A DNA stretch of 25,880 nt, taken from positions 1 through 25,880 of the forward strand of contig CAKPFO010000018.1 in the NCBI GenBank assembly GCA_934153805.1. The letters run 5' to 3'. How positions within the stretch are numbered: the stretch's first letter is position 1; every line of letters begins with the position of its first letter. A model generated the notes under the pieces. That model did not search any database. It saw only the letters and a program-made list of their open reading frames with translations, and was not told where the DNA came from. This stretch comes from an uncultured Clostridia bacterium. Its GTDB lineage: Bacteria; Bacillota; Clostridia; TANB77; CAG-508. A program made the position numbers and the translations under genes. Positions 9,818 to 18,100 of the stretch are shown one piece after another.

Positions 9818-11475
9818 ATGAAAAAAGGTAAATTTAAAATTTTAATTATAACATTTTTAATTCTATTTTCTGTAATTATTATTTTTACAATTCTTAATAA
9901 CACAGGCATAATTAACAATATAATTACTAAAAATGAAAAGAACTCTGAATCTGAAGCACGAGCTAAATTGCAAAGTATTTTAGAAACAGCTTCTAATGAA
10001 AAAACTAATAATAGTAGTTATAACAGCGACGATTTTTTAACAAATTTATTAGAACAAGAAAATATTGTTGTAAAAGACAATATAGTAAGTTTGAACAACT
10101 ATAATTTTGTTATTGACAGAGATAATTTAAGTATTAGTGAAAGCTTAGGTGAAACTAGTGTTAATGTATCTTATGATATATCAAATTATTTTGCTGACAT
10201 AACAGCTGATAATCAAAATGTTGCTTCTGCAAAAATAAACATTGAAAGCAATATTGTAATAGATAGCATTACATTTGAAAACTCAGATGGAACACTTGAT
10301 GTAGAACCTGTAAATAATACTACTTTTTCTAAAGATATTAATATTATTCACAATAAAGAATATTCTTTAACAGTAACTACTTGTGATGGCAAAGTAAACT
10401 TTAAAACTTACAAAGAAGATGCTTCTGAAAAAGCTGGTAGTTTGCTTGCTATTGCAAAAAATGGAATTGATAAAAGTGGTTACTATAAGGTTGCTGTTAA
10501 TGGGGAAGCTTATACAATTCATGCTTATGTATATGATGAAGATACTACTTTAGCAGGAGGAACTTTTGGAGATGCAAATGATGTAGGAACTGCAAGTTCT
10601 TATGCTAAAAATATGGTAGTTGTAAAAGTAAATGGAAATTTAACAAATACAGGTACTCTAACTACTTATAGTACTAATTATGGTGGACCAAAAGGTATGC
10701 TTATTTATGCTACTGGGATATTAACAAATACAGGAACTATAACAATGACAGCCAAAGGTGCTTATGCAGAAGGACAAAATGTTTATTTGTGGAAAAATAC
10801 AAATGGAAGCTATGAATATGTTCCTGCTGTTGGTGGTAGTGGTGGAAGTAGTGTTACTGCAACTACTTCCAAAAATTTCCGTGATTCCATTTCTTCTGGC
10901 AAAAGTGGTACTAATGGAATATCTAGACAAACTGGCGGAGGCGGTTCTGGTACTGCCCATGCAATAGCTTCCTCGGTATCATATGCACCTAACTCTGTTT
11001 CTTCCGGTTCTGGCTCTGATGGTACTTCATATTCTGGTGGATCACGGTGGTGGTGGTGCATATAAGAGAAATACTGTTGCCGGCACATGTAGTTCTCGGT
11101 AAAATAAACGGAGGAGAAGGTGGTTCTTCCAAATTTGGTGGTTCTGGAGCTGGAAATCCTGCAGGTTATGCTTCTTCTGGCTCTAGTTACTCTGCTATTA
11201 ATGGAACCGGTGGTTTACTCATTATTTTTGGAAACTCTATTGTAAATAATTCTACTATATCTTCTATTGGTAGCAACGGTGGAAATGACTCTGAAGGTGG
11301 CGGTGGCTCTGGTGGAGGAAGTATTAATTTTTTCTATAAAGATGATTTTATAAAAGGAACTATTTCTTGTATTGGCGGTACCGGTGGTTGCGATTCTTAC
11401 CGTAGTGCAGGTGCTGGCGGTAACGGCTCTATATCTTCAGGTTGCATTGCAACAGGAACATACGTTGCAGACTAA
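9818..11475 (+). CDS. Glycine-rich cell-surface protein requiring two +1 frameshifts
   Basis: An ATG preceded by AAAGGA (long, 12-nt spacing) opens a protein with a hydrophobic N-terminal segment (about residues 8-27, signal peptide or anchor). It continues into an acidic, Asn-rich region and a beta-rich domain of the kind often found in clostridial surface proteins, ending in a Gly/Ser-rich C-terminus. The first frame stops at 11065 with the atypical tail SRWWWCI. Removing the C at 11045 moves into a frame reading GGGGAYKRNTVAGTCSS, and removing the C at 11097 moves into a third frame reading GKINGGEGG on to the stop at 11475. With both shifts the product is 551 residues of continuous Gly-rich composition. 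Each shift falls on an in-frame CGG, and 13 other CGG trinucleotides in the gene are out of frame and harmless. Alternatives are a decayed gene or sequence errors. The molecular function is unknown. Confidence 0.75.
11045..11047 (+). other. Candidate +1 frameshift site 1 (CGG)
   Basis: The zero frame reads GGA TCA CGG TGG and reaches TAA at 11063. Skipping the C gives GGA TCA GGT GGT GGT GGT GCA, in keeping with the Gly-rich context on both sides. Confidence 0.65.
11097..11099 (+). other. Candidate +1 frameshift site 2 (CGG before a stop)
   Basis: The frame reads AGT TCT CGG TAA, so termination would be immediate. Skipping the C gives AGT TCT GGT AAA ATA AAC GGA GGA, which stays open for another 375 nt with the same Gly-rich composition. 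Confidence 0.65.
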
Positions 11476-11480
11476 AAATT

Positions 11481-11508
11481 TTGACTTTTTGTATTTTTGT
11501 GTTATAAT
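11481..11508 (+). promoter_or_regulatory. Sigma-A-like promoter of the 11542 gene
   Basis: TTGACT (11481-11486) and TATAAT (11503-11508) are separated by 16 nt, beginning just after the stop of the preceding gene. Confidence 0.7.
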
Positions 11509-11541
11509 TTATGTATACACTTAAACAAAGGAGGAATATTT

Positions 11542-11925
11542 ATGGGATTACTTAGTAATATACGTGGATTTTTTTCATCTTCTAAGAATTCTCAACCTAT
11601 ACAATTAGATGATGAAAATGAAAAACAAAGATTAGCTGAAAAAATAGTTAATTTAATTGGCAAAATAAAGAAAATAAACAGTTTTGATAGTAGTATTTGG
11701 AATTTATCAAATGTTTCTAGTTATGAATTAAAAAATAAAAGTTTAGACGAATTAAGAAGACTTAACTCAAGTTTAGAAAGTAGACTTGCTGAACTTGACA
11801 GAAAAAGCCAGTCAACGTCTTCTAATAGAGAATCTCTTGAAGCTTCTAAGTGGACAGGTCAAAAAACACAAAATATGACTAACAAAGATTTTGATAGATT
11901 TCAAAGAAGCGATGACTATAGATAA
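11542..11925 (+). CDS. Small hydrophilic protein of unknown function (127 aa)
   Basis: I do not recognise this protein. The start MGLLSNIRGFFSSSK is set by AAAGGAGG (about 11528-11534); an in-frame ATG at 11497 overlaps the promoter and is rejected. An amphipathic N-terminus is followed by two Lys/Glu/Leu-rich segments (about 25-45 and 65-87) that look helical or coiled-coil. The C-terminal third is polar, rich in Ser, Asn, Gln, Lys and Asp. There is no signal peptide or membrane segment, so it is probably cytoplasmic. It has its own promoter and terminator and appears monocistronic. No function is proposed. Confidence 0.8.
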   Translation: MGLLSNIRGFFSSSKNSQPIQLDDENEKQRLAEKIVNLIGKIKKINSFDSSIWNLSNVSSYELKNKSLDELRRLNSSLESRLAELDRKSQSTSSNRESLEASKWTGQKTQNMTNKDFDRFQRSDDYR

Positions 11926-11946
11926 AAATTACTTATAAACCAAAAG

Positions 11947-11980
11947 TAGACGTTGTTTTCCACAACGTCTATTTTATATA
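11947..11980 (+). terminator. Rho-independent terminator
   Basis: A 9-bp perfect stem TAGACGTTG/CAACGTCTA (11947-11955 with 11963-11971) has a 7-nt loop and is followed by TTTTATATA. Confidence 0.8.
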
Positions 11981-12019
11981 TTAATCTTTTTTATGCATAT
12001 ACATAATTGTTCTCTATTT

Positions 12020-12052
12020 AAAAGTTTTTTCAAGGTGATGAAAAAAACTTTT
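12020..12052. repeat. AT-rich inverted repeat
   Basis: AAAAGTTTTTTC (12020-12031) pairs with GAAAAAAACTTTT (12040-12052) with one bulged A. A related AACTTTTTTCAA follows near 12064. It may be a second weak terminator; nothing else was recognised between 11980 and 12157. Confidence 0.4.
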
Positions 12053-12157
12053 AAGTTTTAGAAACTTTTTTCAAAAATTTACAATAAATGTTTTTTTATT
12101 TTAACCAAATATTATTATAATCTAACTATGTTTTTAACATTTATTTTTTTCTTTTTA

Positions 12158-12186
12158 TTGTCAAACTCACTATTTTATGTTAAACT
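12158..12186 (+). promoter_or_regulatory. Possible promoter of the 12237 gene
   Basis: TTGTCA (12158-12163) and TAAACT (12181-12186) are separated by 17 nt; the -10 element is a weak match. Confidence 0.45.
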
Positions 12187-12236
12187 ATATACAGATTGTT
12201 ATATTAATAGCTTTTTTCTTCTTTGGAGGTGACTTT

Positions 12237-12629
12237 ATGAAACAAGCATATAGGGCTTCGTATAAAACAGATTGTATATACGCAGACGGTTACATTATTA
12301 AAAACGAAGACAATACAATTGAAGGTGTTTTTGCTTATGATTATGTCTATATTTATGAGCATAATGGTGAATCAGTTTTCTTTTTAAAAACTAAAGATCC
12401 ATGTGTTGATGGAGATTTTATAGGTTGTGATAGTAGGTTTTATGAATTTGCTACCTCTCCTATAAAAGACATTCAGCCCAATACATCATATTTATTCTAC
12501 TGTGCAGGTTTTCCTGAGGATAACAGTATTGATAACTTTACTGGAGTATCTTTAAATGTACAAGATGAATTACTGGATTCTTTAGAAATTAAAGAAATAT
12601 TGTCTTACATTACCTGTTTGAGAAATTAA
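12237..12629 (+). CDS. Hypothetical protein, 130 aa
   Basis: I do not recognise the family. The start MKQAYRASYKTD follows GGAGGTGA at correct spacing; an in-frame ATG at 12177 would overlap the promoter and lacks a ribosome site. The sequence alternates short hydrophobic beta-type strands with acidic turns (YADGYIIKNEDNTIEGVFAY, then SVFFLKTKD) and contains five cysteines. No transmembrane helix or signal peptide is visible, so a compact cytosolic beta-rich fold is plausible. It shares a bidirectional terminator with the convergent Rieske oxidoreductase gene. Confidence 0.7.
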   Translation: MKQAYRASYKTDCIYADGYIIKNEDNTIEGVFAYDYVYIYEHNGESVFFLKTKDPCVDGDFIGCDSRFYEFATSPIKDIQPNTSYLFYCAGFPEDNSIDNFTGVSLNVQDELLDSLEIKEILSYITCLRN

Positions 12630-12633
12630 AGCT

Positions 12634-12672
12634 AACCCACCAATTGCAAATTGCGAATGGTGGGTTTTTGTA
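12634..12672. terminator. Bidirectional terminator between convergent genes
   Basis: AACCCACCA (12634-12642) pairs perfectly with TGGTGGGTT (12658-12666), and inner ATTGC/GCGAAT-like pairing may extend the stem. It is followed by TTTTTG on the plus strand. Confidence 0.8.
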
Positions 12673-12681
12673 TAATACTTT

Positions 12682-14253
12682 TTATTTTTCTGTATCCAGT
12701 CTTTCCAAATCTTTAATTGCTGGATCGTAAATATTTTTTCCGTCATAATTAAATTTTGAACCATGGCATGGACAATCCCATGTTTTTTCTAAATTATTCC
12801 ATGATAATTCACATCCTAAATGAGTGCAATATGGTTTTACTGCATAAATATAATTATTTTCATCTTTATATATTCCCACTTTTTTGCCCTCTATCTCTAC
12901 GATTTTTCCTTCTCCTATTTTTATATCTTTTACATATTCTTCTTCTTTTTTTAATTTATTAATTACAAGAGAATAGCTCACTTCTTTCACCATATTAGTT
13001 AATTCTTCATAATTTTTTATTGGTTGTAACCTTTTAGAGTCATAAACTTCCTCGTACTTATTTTCTTTTCCTAAAATTTTATCTGTTATTATATTAGCTG
13101 CAACATTTGACGTTGTCATTCCCCATTTTTTATATCCTGTGCCTACATATACATTAGGCATTAAACTTGAAAATTCTCCTATATATGGAATTTTATCTAA
13201 TGATATACAATCTTCACTGCTCCATTTAAATAGTACTTTACTATCTGGATATAAATCTTTTGCTACCTTTTCTAAATTTTTATAACTATCACTTAAATCT
13301 ATTTTTGCTCCTGTTTTATGCTGCATTCCACCTATTATTACAACTCTCTTTCCATCATATATTGCTGTTCTTAAAGATATGCTTGGATTTTCACTGCTAA
13401 TATACATTCCACCAAAAAGTTCTTGTTTAGTCTCTATTGCAATTAAATACGATGTTTCTTGATACATCTTCATAAAATAAAATCCTGGGAAATTTACAAT
13501 AGGATAATGTGATGCTATAACAACATATTTGGCTTTTACACTTGCTTTATTTGTTTTTACAAGATATTCATCATCACATTTTTTTACCTCTATTACCTCG
13601 GAATCTTCGTATATTTTGCCACCATTTTCTTCTATCTTTTGAGCTAATCCTAAAATATATTTATAACTATTAAATTGTGCTTGATTAGAAAATTTAATAG
13701 CGCCTAATACTGGTTTATTAATATTAATATTTTTATTTGGAATTATTTTGTCTATTTCTTCTTGTGCTTCTTTAATTTTTATTGGAATACCTATTTTATC
13801 TACAAATTCTGCATTAAAACCAAGCGTATTTAAAGCATGCACTTCTTCTTTTATTTTTTGTATTTCTTCTAATTTTTGTGTAAAAACATAACTATCTTGT
13901 TTTTCAAAATCACAATCTATATTTTCCTTAATTACAATATTTTCTATATTTTTAATTGCTTGTTCATTTGCTTCTAAATATTTTTTTGCCTTATTTTCTC
14001 CCATCGAATTTATTAAATATGAATAGAATAAACCATGTTGACTTGTAATTTTGCCAGTTGTATTTCCAGTGGTATGGCTTCCTATATAACTTTTTTCAAG
14101 TACTACAACTTTTTTTCCTTCTTTGCTTAAATAGTAGGCTGTTGATATTCCTGTTAGTCCACCTCCAATTATGCATACATCTGCCTTGCCATCTTCTACT
14201 AAACTTTCATATTCTTTAGCTTTTTTACTTGCTATCCATAATGATTTTTCCAT
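12682..14253 (-). CDS. FAD-dependent oxidoreductase (DAO family) with C-terminal Rieske [2Fe-2S] domain
   Basis: This is a 523-residue protein. The N-terminal dinucleotide-binding fold reads DVCIIGGGLTGISTAYYLS (residues 25-43), followed by VVVLEK for the FAD ribose contact and a DAO-type body. The C-terminus carries a Rieske cluster site: Cys476 and His478 in CTHLGC, and Cys494 and His497 in CPCHGSKF, with Cys481 and Cys496 as the usual disulfide pair. This architecture matches the Rieske-containing glycine/D-amino-acid-oxidase-like proteins of Firmicutes, whose substrate is generally unknown. It has no signal peptide, so it is cytosolic. The start has AAAGGAAA upstream. It lies 64 nt downstream of the protease gene on the same strand, so co-transcription is possible. 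Confidence 0.93.
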   Translation of the reverse strand: MEKSLWIASKKAKEYESLVEDGKADVCIIGGGLTGISTAYYLSKEGKKVVVLEKSYIGSHTTGNTTGKITSQHGLFYSYLINSMGENKAKKYLEANEQAIKNIENIVIKENIDCDFEKQDSYVFTQKLEEIQKIKEEVHALNTLGFNAEFVDKIGIPIKIKEAQEEIDKIIPNKNININKPVLGAIKFSNQAQFNSYKYILGLAQKIEENGGKIYEDSEVIEVKKCDDEYLVKTNKASVKAKYVVIASHYPIVNFPGFYFMKMYQETSYLIAIETKQELFGGMYISSENPSISLRTAIYDGKRVVIIGGMQHKTGAKIDLSDSYKNLEKVAKDLYPDSKVLFKWSSEDCISLDKIPYIGEFSSLMPNVYVGTGYKKWGMTTSNVAANIITDKILGKENKYEEVYDSKRLQPIKNYEELTNMVKEVSYSLVINKLKKEEEYVKDIKIGEGKIVEIEGKKVGIYKDENNYIYAVKPYCTHLGCELSWNNLEKTWDCPCHGSKFNYDGKNIYDPAIKDLERLDTEK

Positions 14254-14295
14254 ATAAAATTTTTCCTTTCATTACGCAACTTTGTGTGTTATGTT

Positions 14296-14317
14296 AATTA
14301 TGTCGTTTTACATAATT
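14296..14317 (-). terminator. Weak hairpin after the protease gene
   Basis: AATTATGT (14296-14303) pairs with ACATAATT (14310-14317) around a 6-nt loop, directly after the protease stop codon. It lacks a good T-run on the minus strand, so it may only attenuate transcription. Confidence 0.35.
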
Positions 14318-15454
14318 CTATTTTGTTCCTAGTTTTACTGTTAATTGCATTTCTTTTTTATTTCTATATATAGTTAGTTTTACCTCATCTCCTGGATTTT
14401 TTGTATATATATAACATCTTAAATCACACATTTTATTTAATTCTAATTCATCTATTTTTTCTATTATATCTCCTTCTTTTAATCCACTCTTTTTAGCTGG
14501 CGAATCTAATGATATTTGTGCTATATATACTCCCTTATTTAGTTCAAAACTACTATCTATATATGGAATAATATTTTTGTCATATGCAAAAATTCCTAAA
14601 GTTGCTTCTTCAAACTTTCCTTCTTGCATATATTTTTCTATTATTGGTTTTACTATATTTATTGGTACAGCAAATCCTATACCTTCTGCAGATGTTATTT
14701 TTACAGAATTTATCCCTATAATTAATCCATCAGCATTTATTAATGGTCCTCCACTATTTCCTGGATTTATTGTTGCATCTGTTTGTATTAAATCCTCCAT
14801 GTATGTGCTTTTTCCATCTTCATCTACTCTTATAGTTCTATTTACTGCACTAATTATCCCTGCTGTTACAGTTCTTTGAAACTCGTATCCTATTGGATTT
14901 CCTATTGCATATGCCATTTCTCCTACTCTTACACTATCTGAGTCCCCTAATGACATATATTTAAGTCCTTTTACATTTATTTTTGATATAGATAAATCTA
15001 TACTACTGTCTGACCACACTACATTTGCTACATATGTTTTTCCATTTTCTAATGTTACATAGCAATTACTATATTTTGCACCTGTTACATGCTCGTTTGA
15101 TAATATATATCCACTTTCAGATACTATAACTCCAGTTCCCAACCCTAAATCACTTGCGCTATCTTTTAGGAAAACTGTCGCACCTGTACTTTTTATTTTT
15201 GAAATTCCCACAACGCAAGATGTTACATCTTCTATCATGTCTGCTACTTGTTTACTATTTTCTTTTATATTATCTACTTCTTGAATTGTTTTTGTTGCTA
15301 CTATATTAGAATTTCCAGTATTATATGTATAAATGTCTATTCCTTCATACATTTTATATAATATTATTGTTAATATCGCAGTTAAAATAATAACCGTTAA
15401 TATTATTAGAACATTTTTTATCTTTTTATTTCCAGCTTTTTTGTATCTATACAT
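14318..15454 (-). CDS. Membrane-anchored HtrA/DegP-like trypsin-family protease with PDZ domain
   Basis: This 378-residue protein has a basic N-terminus and one transmembrane helix (about 14-33), placing the protease outside the membrane. The catalytic triad is His122 (ILSNEHVTG), Asp153 (SSIDLSISKI) and Ser234 (NPGNSGGPLIN). A PDZ domain occupies about residues 285-378 (GVYIAQISLDSPAKKSGLKEGDIIEKID). Length and order match one-PDZ HtrA proteins of Firmicutes, which degrade misfolded envelope proteins. Given the very large secreted adhesin nearby, quality control of surface proteins is a reasonable but unproven role. The gene diverges from the HD-GYP gene across a region with two palindromes. 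Confidence 0.93.
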   Translation of the reverse strand: MYRYKKAGNKKIKNVLIILTVIILTAILTIILYKMYEGIDIYTYNTGNSNIVATKTIQEVDNIKENSKQVADMIEDVTSCVVGISKIKSTGATVFLKDSASDLGLGTGVIVSESGYILSNEHVTGAKYSNCYVTLENGKTYVANVVWSDSSIDLSISKINVKGLKYMSLGDSDSVRVGEMAYAIGNPIGYEFQRTVTAGIISAVNRTIRVDEDGKSTYMEDLIQTDATINPGNSGGPLINADGLIIGINSVKITSAEGIGFAVPINIVKPIIEKYMQEGKFEEATLGIFAYDKNIIPYIDSSFELNKGVYIAQISLDSPAKKSGLKEGDIIEKIDELELNKMCDLRCYIYTKNPGDEVKLTIYRNKKEMQLTVKLGTK

Positions 15455-15550
15455 TTAATCCCTCTTTTCTTTTGATTTTATTATATTATTTCCATTTATT
15501 AGAGATTTAAACATTGTAAAATTTTGATCTACAGTTTTCTAATATTAAGT

Positions 15551-15593
15551 TTATAAAATATAATATTTTATAAGCTGTAAATTGTAATTTACA
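15551..15593. promoter_or_regulatory. Two adjacent palindromes in the protease/HD-GYP divergent region
   Basis: A 23-nt perfect palindrome (11+1+11, TTATAAAATAT arms) spans 15551-15573. An 18-nt palindrome, TGTAAATT-GT-AATTTACA, spans 15576-15593. Both lie upstream of the -35 element at 15627 and are candidate regulator binding sites. Confidence 0.45.
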
Positions 15594-15626
15594 AATTCTA
15601 TTGGATTTTTTATTTATTAAAAATAC

Positions 15627-15654
15627 TTGCTTTTTCTATATTATGTTATATAAT
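15627..15654 (+). promoter_or_regulatory. Promoter of the HD-GYP gene
   Basis: TTGCTT (15627-15632) and TATAAT (15649-15654) are separated by 16 nt, 28 nt before the start codon. Confidence 0.6.
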
Positions 15655-15681
15655 ATTAGCAAAACATAGGGGGACTAATAA

Positions 15682-17091
15682 TTGAAAGATTTTAATAAAA
15701 TAAAAACATGCTTACTAAAGATATTAATTTTATATTTTGGAATAACAGGTCTTATATTGTCTTCTTTTTATTTACTTGCATTTAATACAACTTTGCCTGC
15801 TATAAATTATTTGTTTATAAGTATAATAGCTGTGATTATAAATATTTTAATTATTTTTACTTTTACATTTAAAATTTTATTTTGTTATAAAAATATAAAA
15901 AAAATGCCACAAAAGCAATGTGACATTATATATAATTTATGTACTAATATTCCATTCATAATGTACCTTGTTGGAATAATTAGCCCTTTTATTTTAACAA
16001 TTTTTATAAAAAATATTTTTCATTCTTTATGTTTTAAAATTTCTTTACTTGCAATGTTTGCATCTACTGTGTTTTATATATTTTCGCAAACATATTTTAA
16101 AGAAATTATAAAATATACAGAATCAAATTATAGACCACAAACTACTAGTATTTCAAATATAAAGAAAACCTTTATTTCTACTATTTCTTTAAGTAGTAAT
16201 TTAATATTTCAAGTTTTTCCTTTAATATTATCAACTACATTTTTAGCATTATCATGCAATTTTACTATAGTATCAACTATTATTTTATTTATTGCACTTT
16301 TGCTAATATGTATATTATGTATATTAAACATATCAATTACTATGCGTAAAAATATTTCAGAAATTAATAAAAATAATATTAATTATTCTAGCTTTACAGA
16401 TAATGAAATTGGCAATTTAATATTTCAAATAAATGCTACTAAAAAAATATATGATGATTATATAAAACAAATTGAGAATATTAAAGATATAGAACTTGAA
16501 AAAGAGCGACTAGCTTCTATTGAAATACTTAGACGTACTGTTGACGCAAAAGACACTTACACAAGGGGACATTCCGATAGAGTTTCTGAATATTCTGTTT
16601 TAATTGGTAAAAAACTAAAGCTTTCTGAGGATAAATTAAAACTTTTAAAAATAGGTGGTTTATTCCATGATATTGGTAAAATTGGAATTCCAGATAGCAT
16701 TTTATTAAAAACTTCTAAATTAACAAATGATGAATATAATGAAATAAAAAAACATCCTTCTATCGGTGCACATATACTAGAAAATTCATCAATATTTAAA
16801 GATATTATACCTATTGTTCTTTATCATCATGAAAAATTTGATGGTTGTGGTTATCCTGCGAAATTAAAAGGTGAAGACATTCCTTTTTTAGCAAGAATAG
16901 TGGCTGTTGCAGACACCTTTGATGCAATGACATCTAAAAGAAGCTATCGAGATGCATTAGCTTTAGATATTGTAAAACAAGAATTTATTAAATTTTCTGG
17001 TACGCAATTTGACCCTGTAGTTGCAAAAGTTTTTTTAGAAATTTTAGAATTTAATTATAATGACATTAAGCTTATAATGAAAAAATATTAG
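15682..17091 (+). CDS. Membrane HD-GYP domain protein (putative cyclic-di-GMP phosphodiesterase)
   Basis: The 469-residue frame starts with TTG at 15682, supported by AGGGGG 8-13 nt upstream. The N-terminal half has about six hydrophobic helices (roughly residues 13-35, 43-65, 90-111, 116-135, 165-190 and 195-215). A charged linker (about 250-275) leads to an HD-GYP domain with His329-Asp330 (GGLFHDIGKIGIP), His382-His383 and Gly390-Tyr391-Pro392 (HHEKFDGCGYP), all metal and substrate residues being present. The family hydrolyses cyclic di-GMP; the membrane part may sense an envelope signal. No GGDEF partner is in the window. The gene is monocistronic by its own promoter and a hairpin after the stop. 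Confidence 0.93.
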   Translation: MKDFNKIKTCLLKILILYFGITGLILSSFYLLAFNTTLPAINYLFISIIAVIINILIIFTFTFKILFCYKNIKKMPQKQCDIIYNLCTNIPFIMYLVGIISPFILTIFIKNIFHSLCFKISLLAMFASTVFYIFSQTYFKEIIKYTESNYRPQTTSISNIKKTFISTISLSSNLIFQVFPLILSTTFLALSCNFTIVSTIILFIALLLICILCILNISITMRKNISEINKNNINYSSFTDNEIGNLIFQINATKKIYDDYIKQIENIKDIELEKERLASIEILRRTVDAKDTYTRGHSDRVSEYSVLIGKKLKLSEDKLKLLKIGGLFHDIGKIGIPDSILLKTSKLTNDEYNEIKKHPSIGAHILENSSIFKDIIPIVLYHHEKFDGCGYPAKLKGEDIPFLARIVAVADTFDAMTSKRSYRDALALDIVKQEFIKFSGTQFDPVVAKVFLEILEFNYNDIKLIMKKY

Positions 17092-17116
17092 TTGAAACTT
17101 AAACTTCTAATATTTT
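17082..17116 (+). terminator. Probable terminator overlapping the HD-GYP stop codon
   Basis: AAAATATTAG (17082-17091, containing the TAG stop) pairs with CTAATATTTT (17107-17116). The loop is 15 nt and there is no long T-run. Confidence 0.4.
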
Positions 17117-17196
17117 GTTAACAAATTTAATAAAATAAATAACTCTATATAATATATATTATATGCATTTATAATTAGACAATATGTTCAAATTTC

Positions 17197-17225
17197 TTGA
17201 CTTATTTTGTAAAATATTGTACTAT
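17197..17225 (+). promoter_or_regulatory. Promoter of the DUF975 gene
   Basis: TTGACT (17197-17202) and TACTAT (17220-17225) are separated by 17 nt. Confidence 0.6.
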
Positions 17226-17258
17226 TTTGTTAGAATAAATAAAAGGAGGGATATCTTT

Positions 17259-18011
17259 ATGACATCATCACAATTAAGAACTAACGCTCGTGAAGCGTTA
17301 AATGGAAAATGGGGAAAAGCTGCTTTACTTTCTTTAGTATATGCTCTTATTACATTTGTTATATCTTTTGTTTTAAAATTTATACCATTTGTAGGTTCTA
17401 TTTTGCAATTTGTAATTTCAGTACCTTTATCTTATGGACTTTTAGTTACATTTATAAAATTGAAAAGAGACGAAGAAGTATCTTATACAGACTTTGTAAC
17501 AACAGGTTTCAATTCTTTTAGTAAAGTTTGGGCTGTATTTGGAAACATGGTTTTAAAATTAATTATTCCTATCGTCTTAGTAATTTTATCTATAATACTA
17601 ATGGTATATGGTGGAATTGGTACTGGTGTTGGAATAGCTTTTAGTTCTGCTTCAGCTACAGCTGGTTTTTCTGGACTTTTAATAGTTGGTCTTATTCTAT
17701 ACTTTGCTTCTATAATTTACTTGGTTGTAAAAGGTTATTACTATTCTTTAGCTTATTACATTTTATATGATAATTCTGACAAGACAGGTAAAGAAATTGT
17801 AGAAGAAAGTGAAAAATTAATGAATGGTAACAGATGGAACTTTTTCTGGCTAGGATTAACATTTATAGGCTGGGCAATATTAAGTGCATTTACTTTATAT
17901 ATTGGCTTATTATGGTTAATTCCATATATAATGGTTACATTTGTATGTTTCTATGAATCTTTATTAGAAACAAAAGATTCTGAAAAAATTGACCCAATTG
18001 AAGAAAAATAA
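17259..18011 (+). CDS. DUF975 family integral membrane protein
   Basis: This 250-residue protein starts MTSSQLRTNAREALNGKWG after AAAGGAGGG (17242-17250); an in-frame ATG at 17184 overlaps the promoter and is rejected. The N-terminal RxxAxxxLxGxWxxA-like segment and the following helices match DUF975. About five to six transmembrane segments are visible: residues about 22-42, 44-65, 90-118, 125-155 and 190-235. The fourth region is Gly/Ala-rich (GGIGTGVGIAFSSASATAG). The family's function is not established. The gene stands alone between a promoter and a strong bidirectional terminator. Confidence 0.85.
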   Translation: MTSSQLRTNAREALNGKWGKAALLSLVYALITFVISFVLKFIPFVGSILQFVISVPLSYGLLVTFIKLKRDEEVSYTDFVTTGFNSFSKVWAVFGNMVLKLIIPIVLVILSIILMVYGGIGTGVGIAFSSASATAGFSGLLIVGLILYFASIIYLVVKGYYYSLAYYILYDNSDKTGKEIVEESEKLMNGNRWNFFWLGLTFIGWAILSAFTLYIGLLWLIPYIMVTFVCFYESLLETKDSEKIDPIEEK

Positions 18012-18055
18012 AATATTATAATATAAACGTTTTTAATTTTTTATATTATGCTACA

Positions 18056-18090
18056 AATAAAGAGAGGTTTTAGCCTCTCTTTATTTATTT
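18056..18090. terminator. Strong bidirectional terminator
   Basis: A perfect 12-bp stem AATAAAGAGAGG/CCTCTCTTTATT (18056-18067 with 18074-18085) has a 6-nt loop TTTTAG, with T-rich sequence on the plus side and A/T-rich sequence on the minus side. Confidence 0.85.
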
Positions 18091-18100
18091 TAAAATTATT

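Noticed and set aside
11020..11065. A single programmed -1 frameshift joining the two ends of the glycine-rich gene
   Set aside because: No X-XXY-YYZ slippery heptamer is visible in the window where both frames are open, and the resulting junction peptide (HIREILLPAHVVL) does not fit the Gly/Ser composition. Two +1 shifts at CGG fit better.
10721..11088. Minus-strand open frames across the glycine-rich region
   Set aside because: They mirror the GGN-rich sense strand (giving Pro/Thr/Ser-rich shadows), lack ribosome sites and overlap a recognisable coding region.
12020..12076. CRISPR-like or phage-derived repeat near 12,020
   Set aside because: Only one imperfect AT inverted repeat with a partial echo; no spacers or regular unit.
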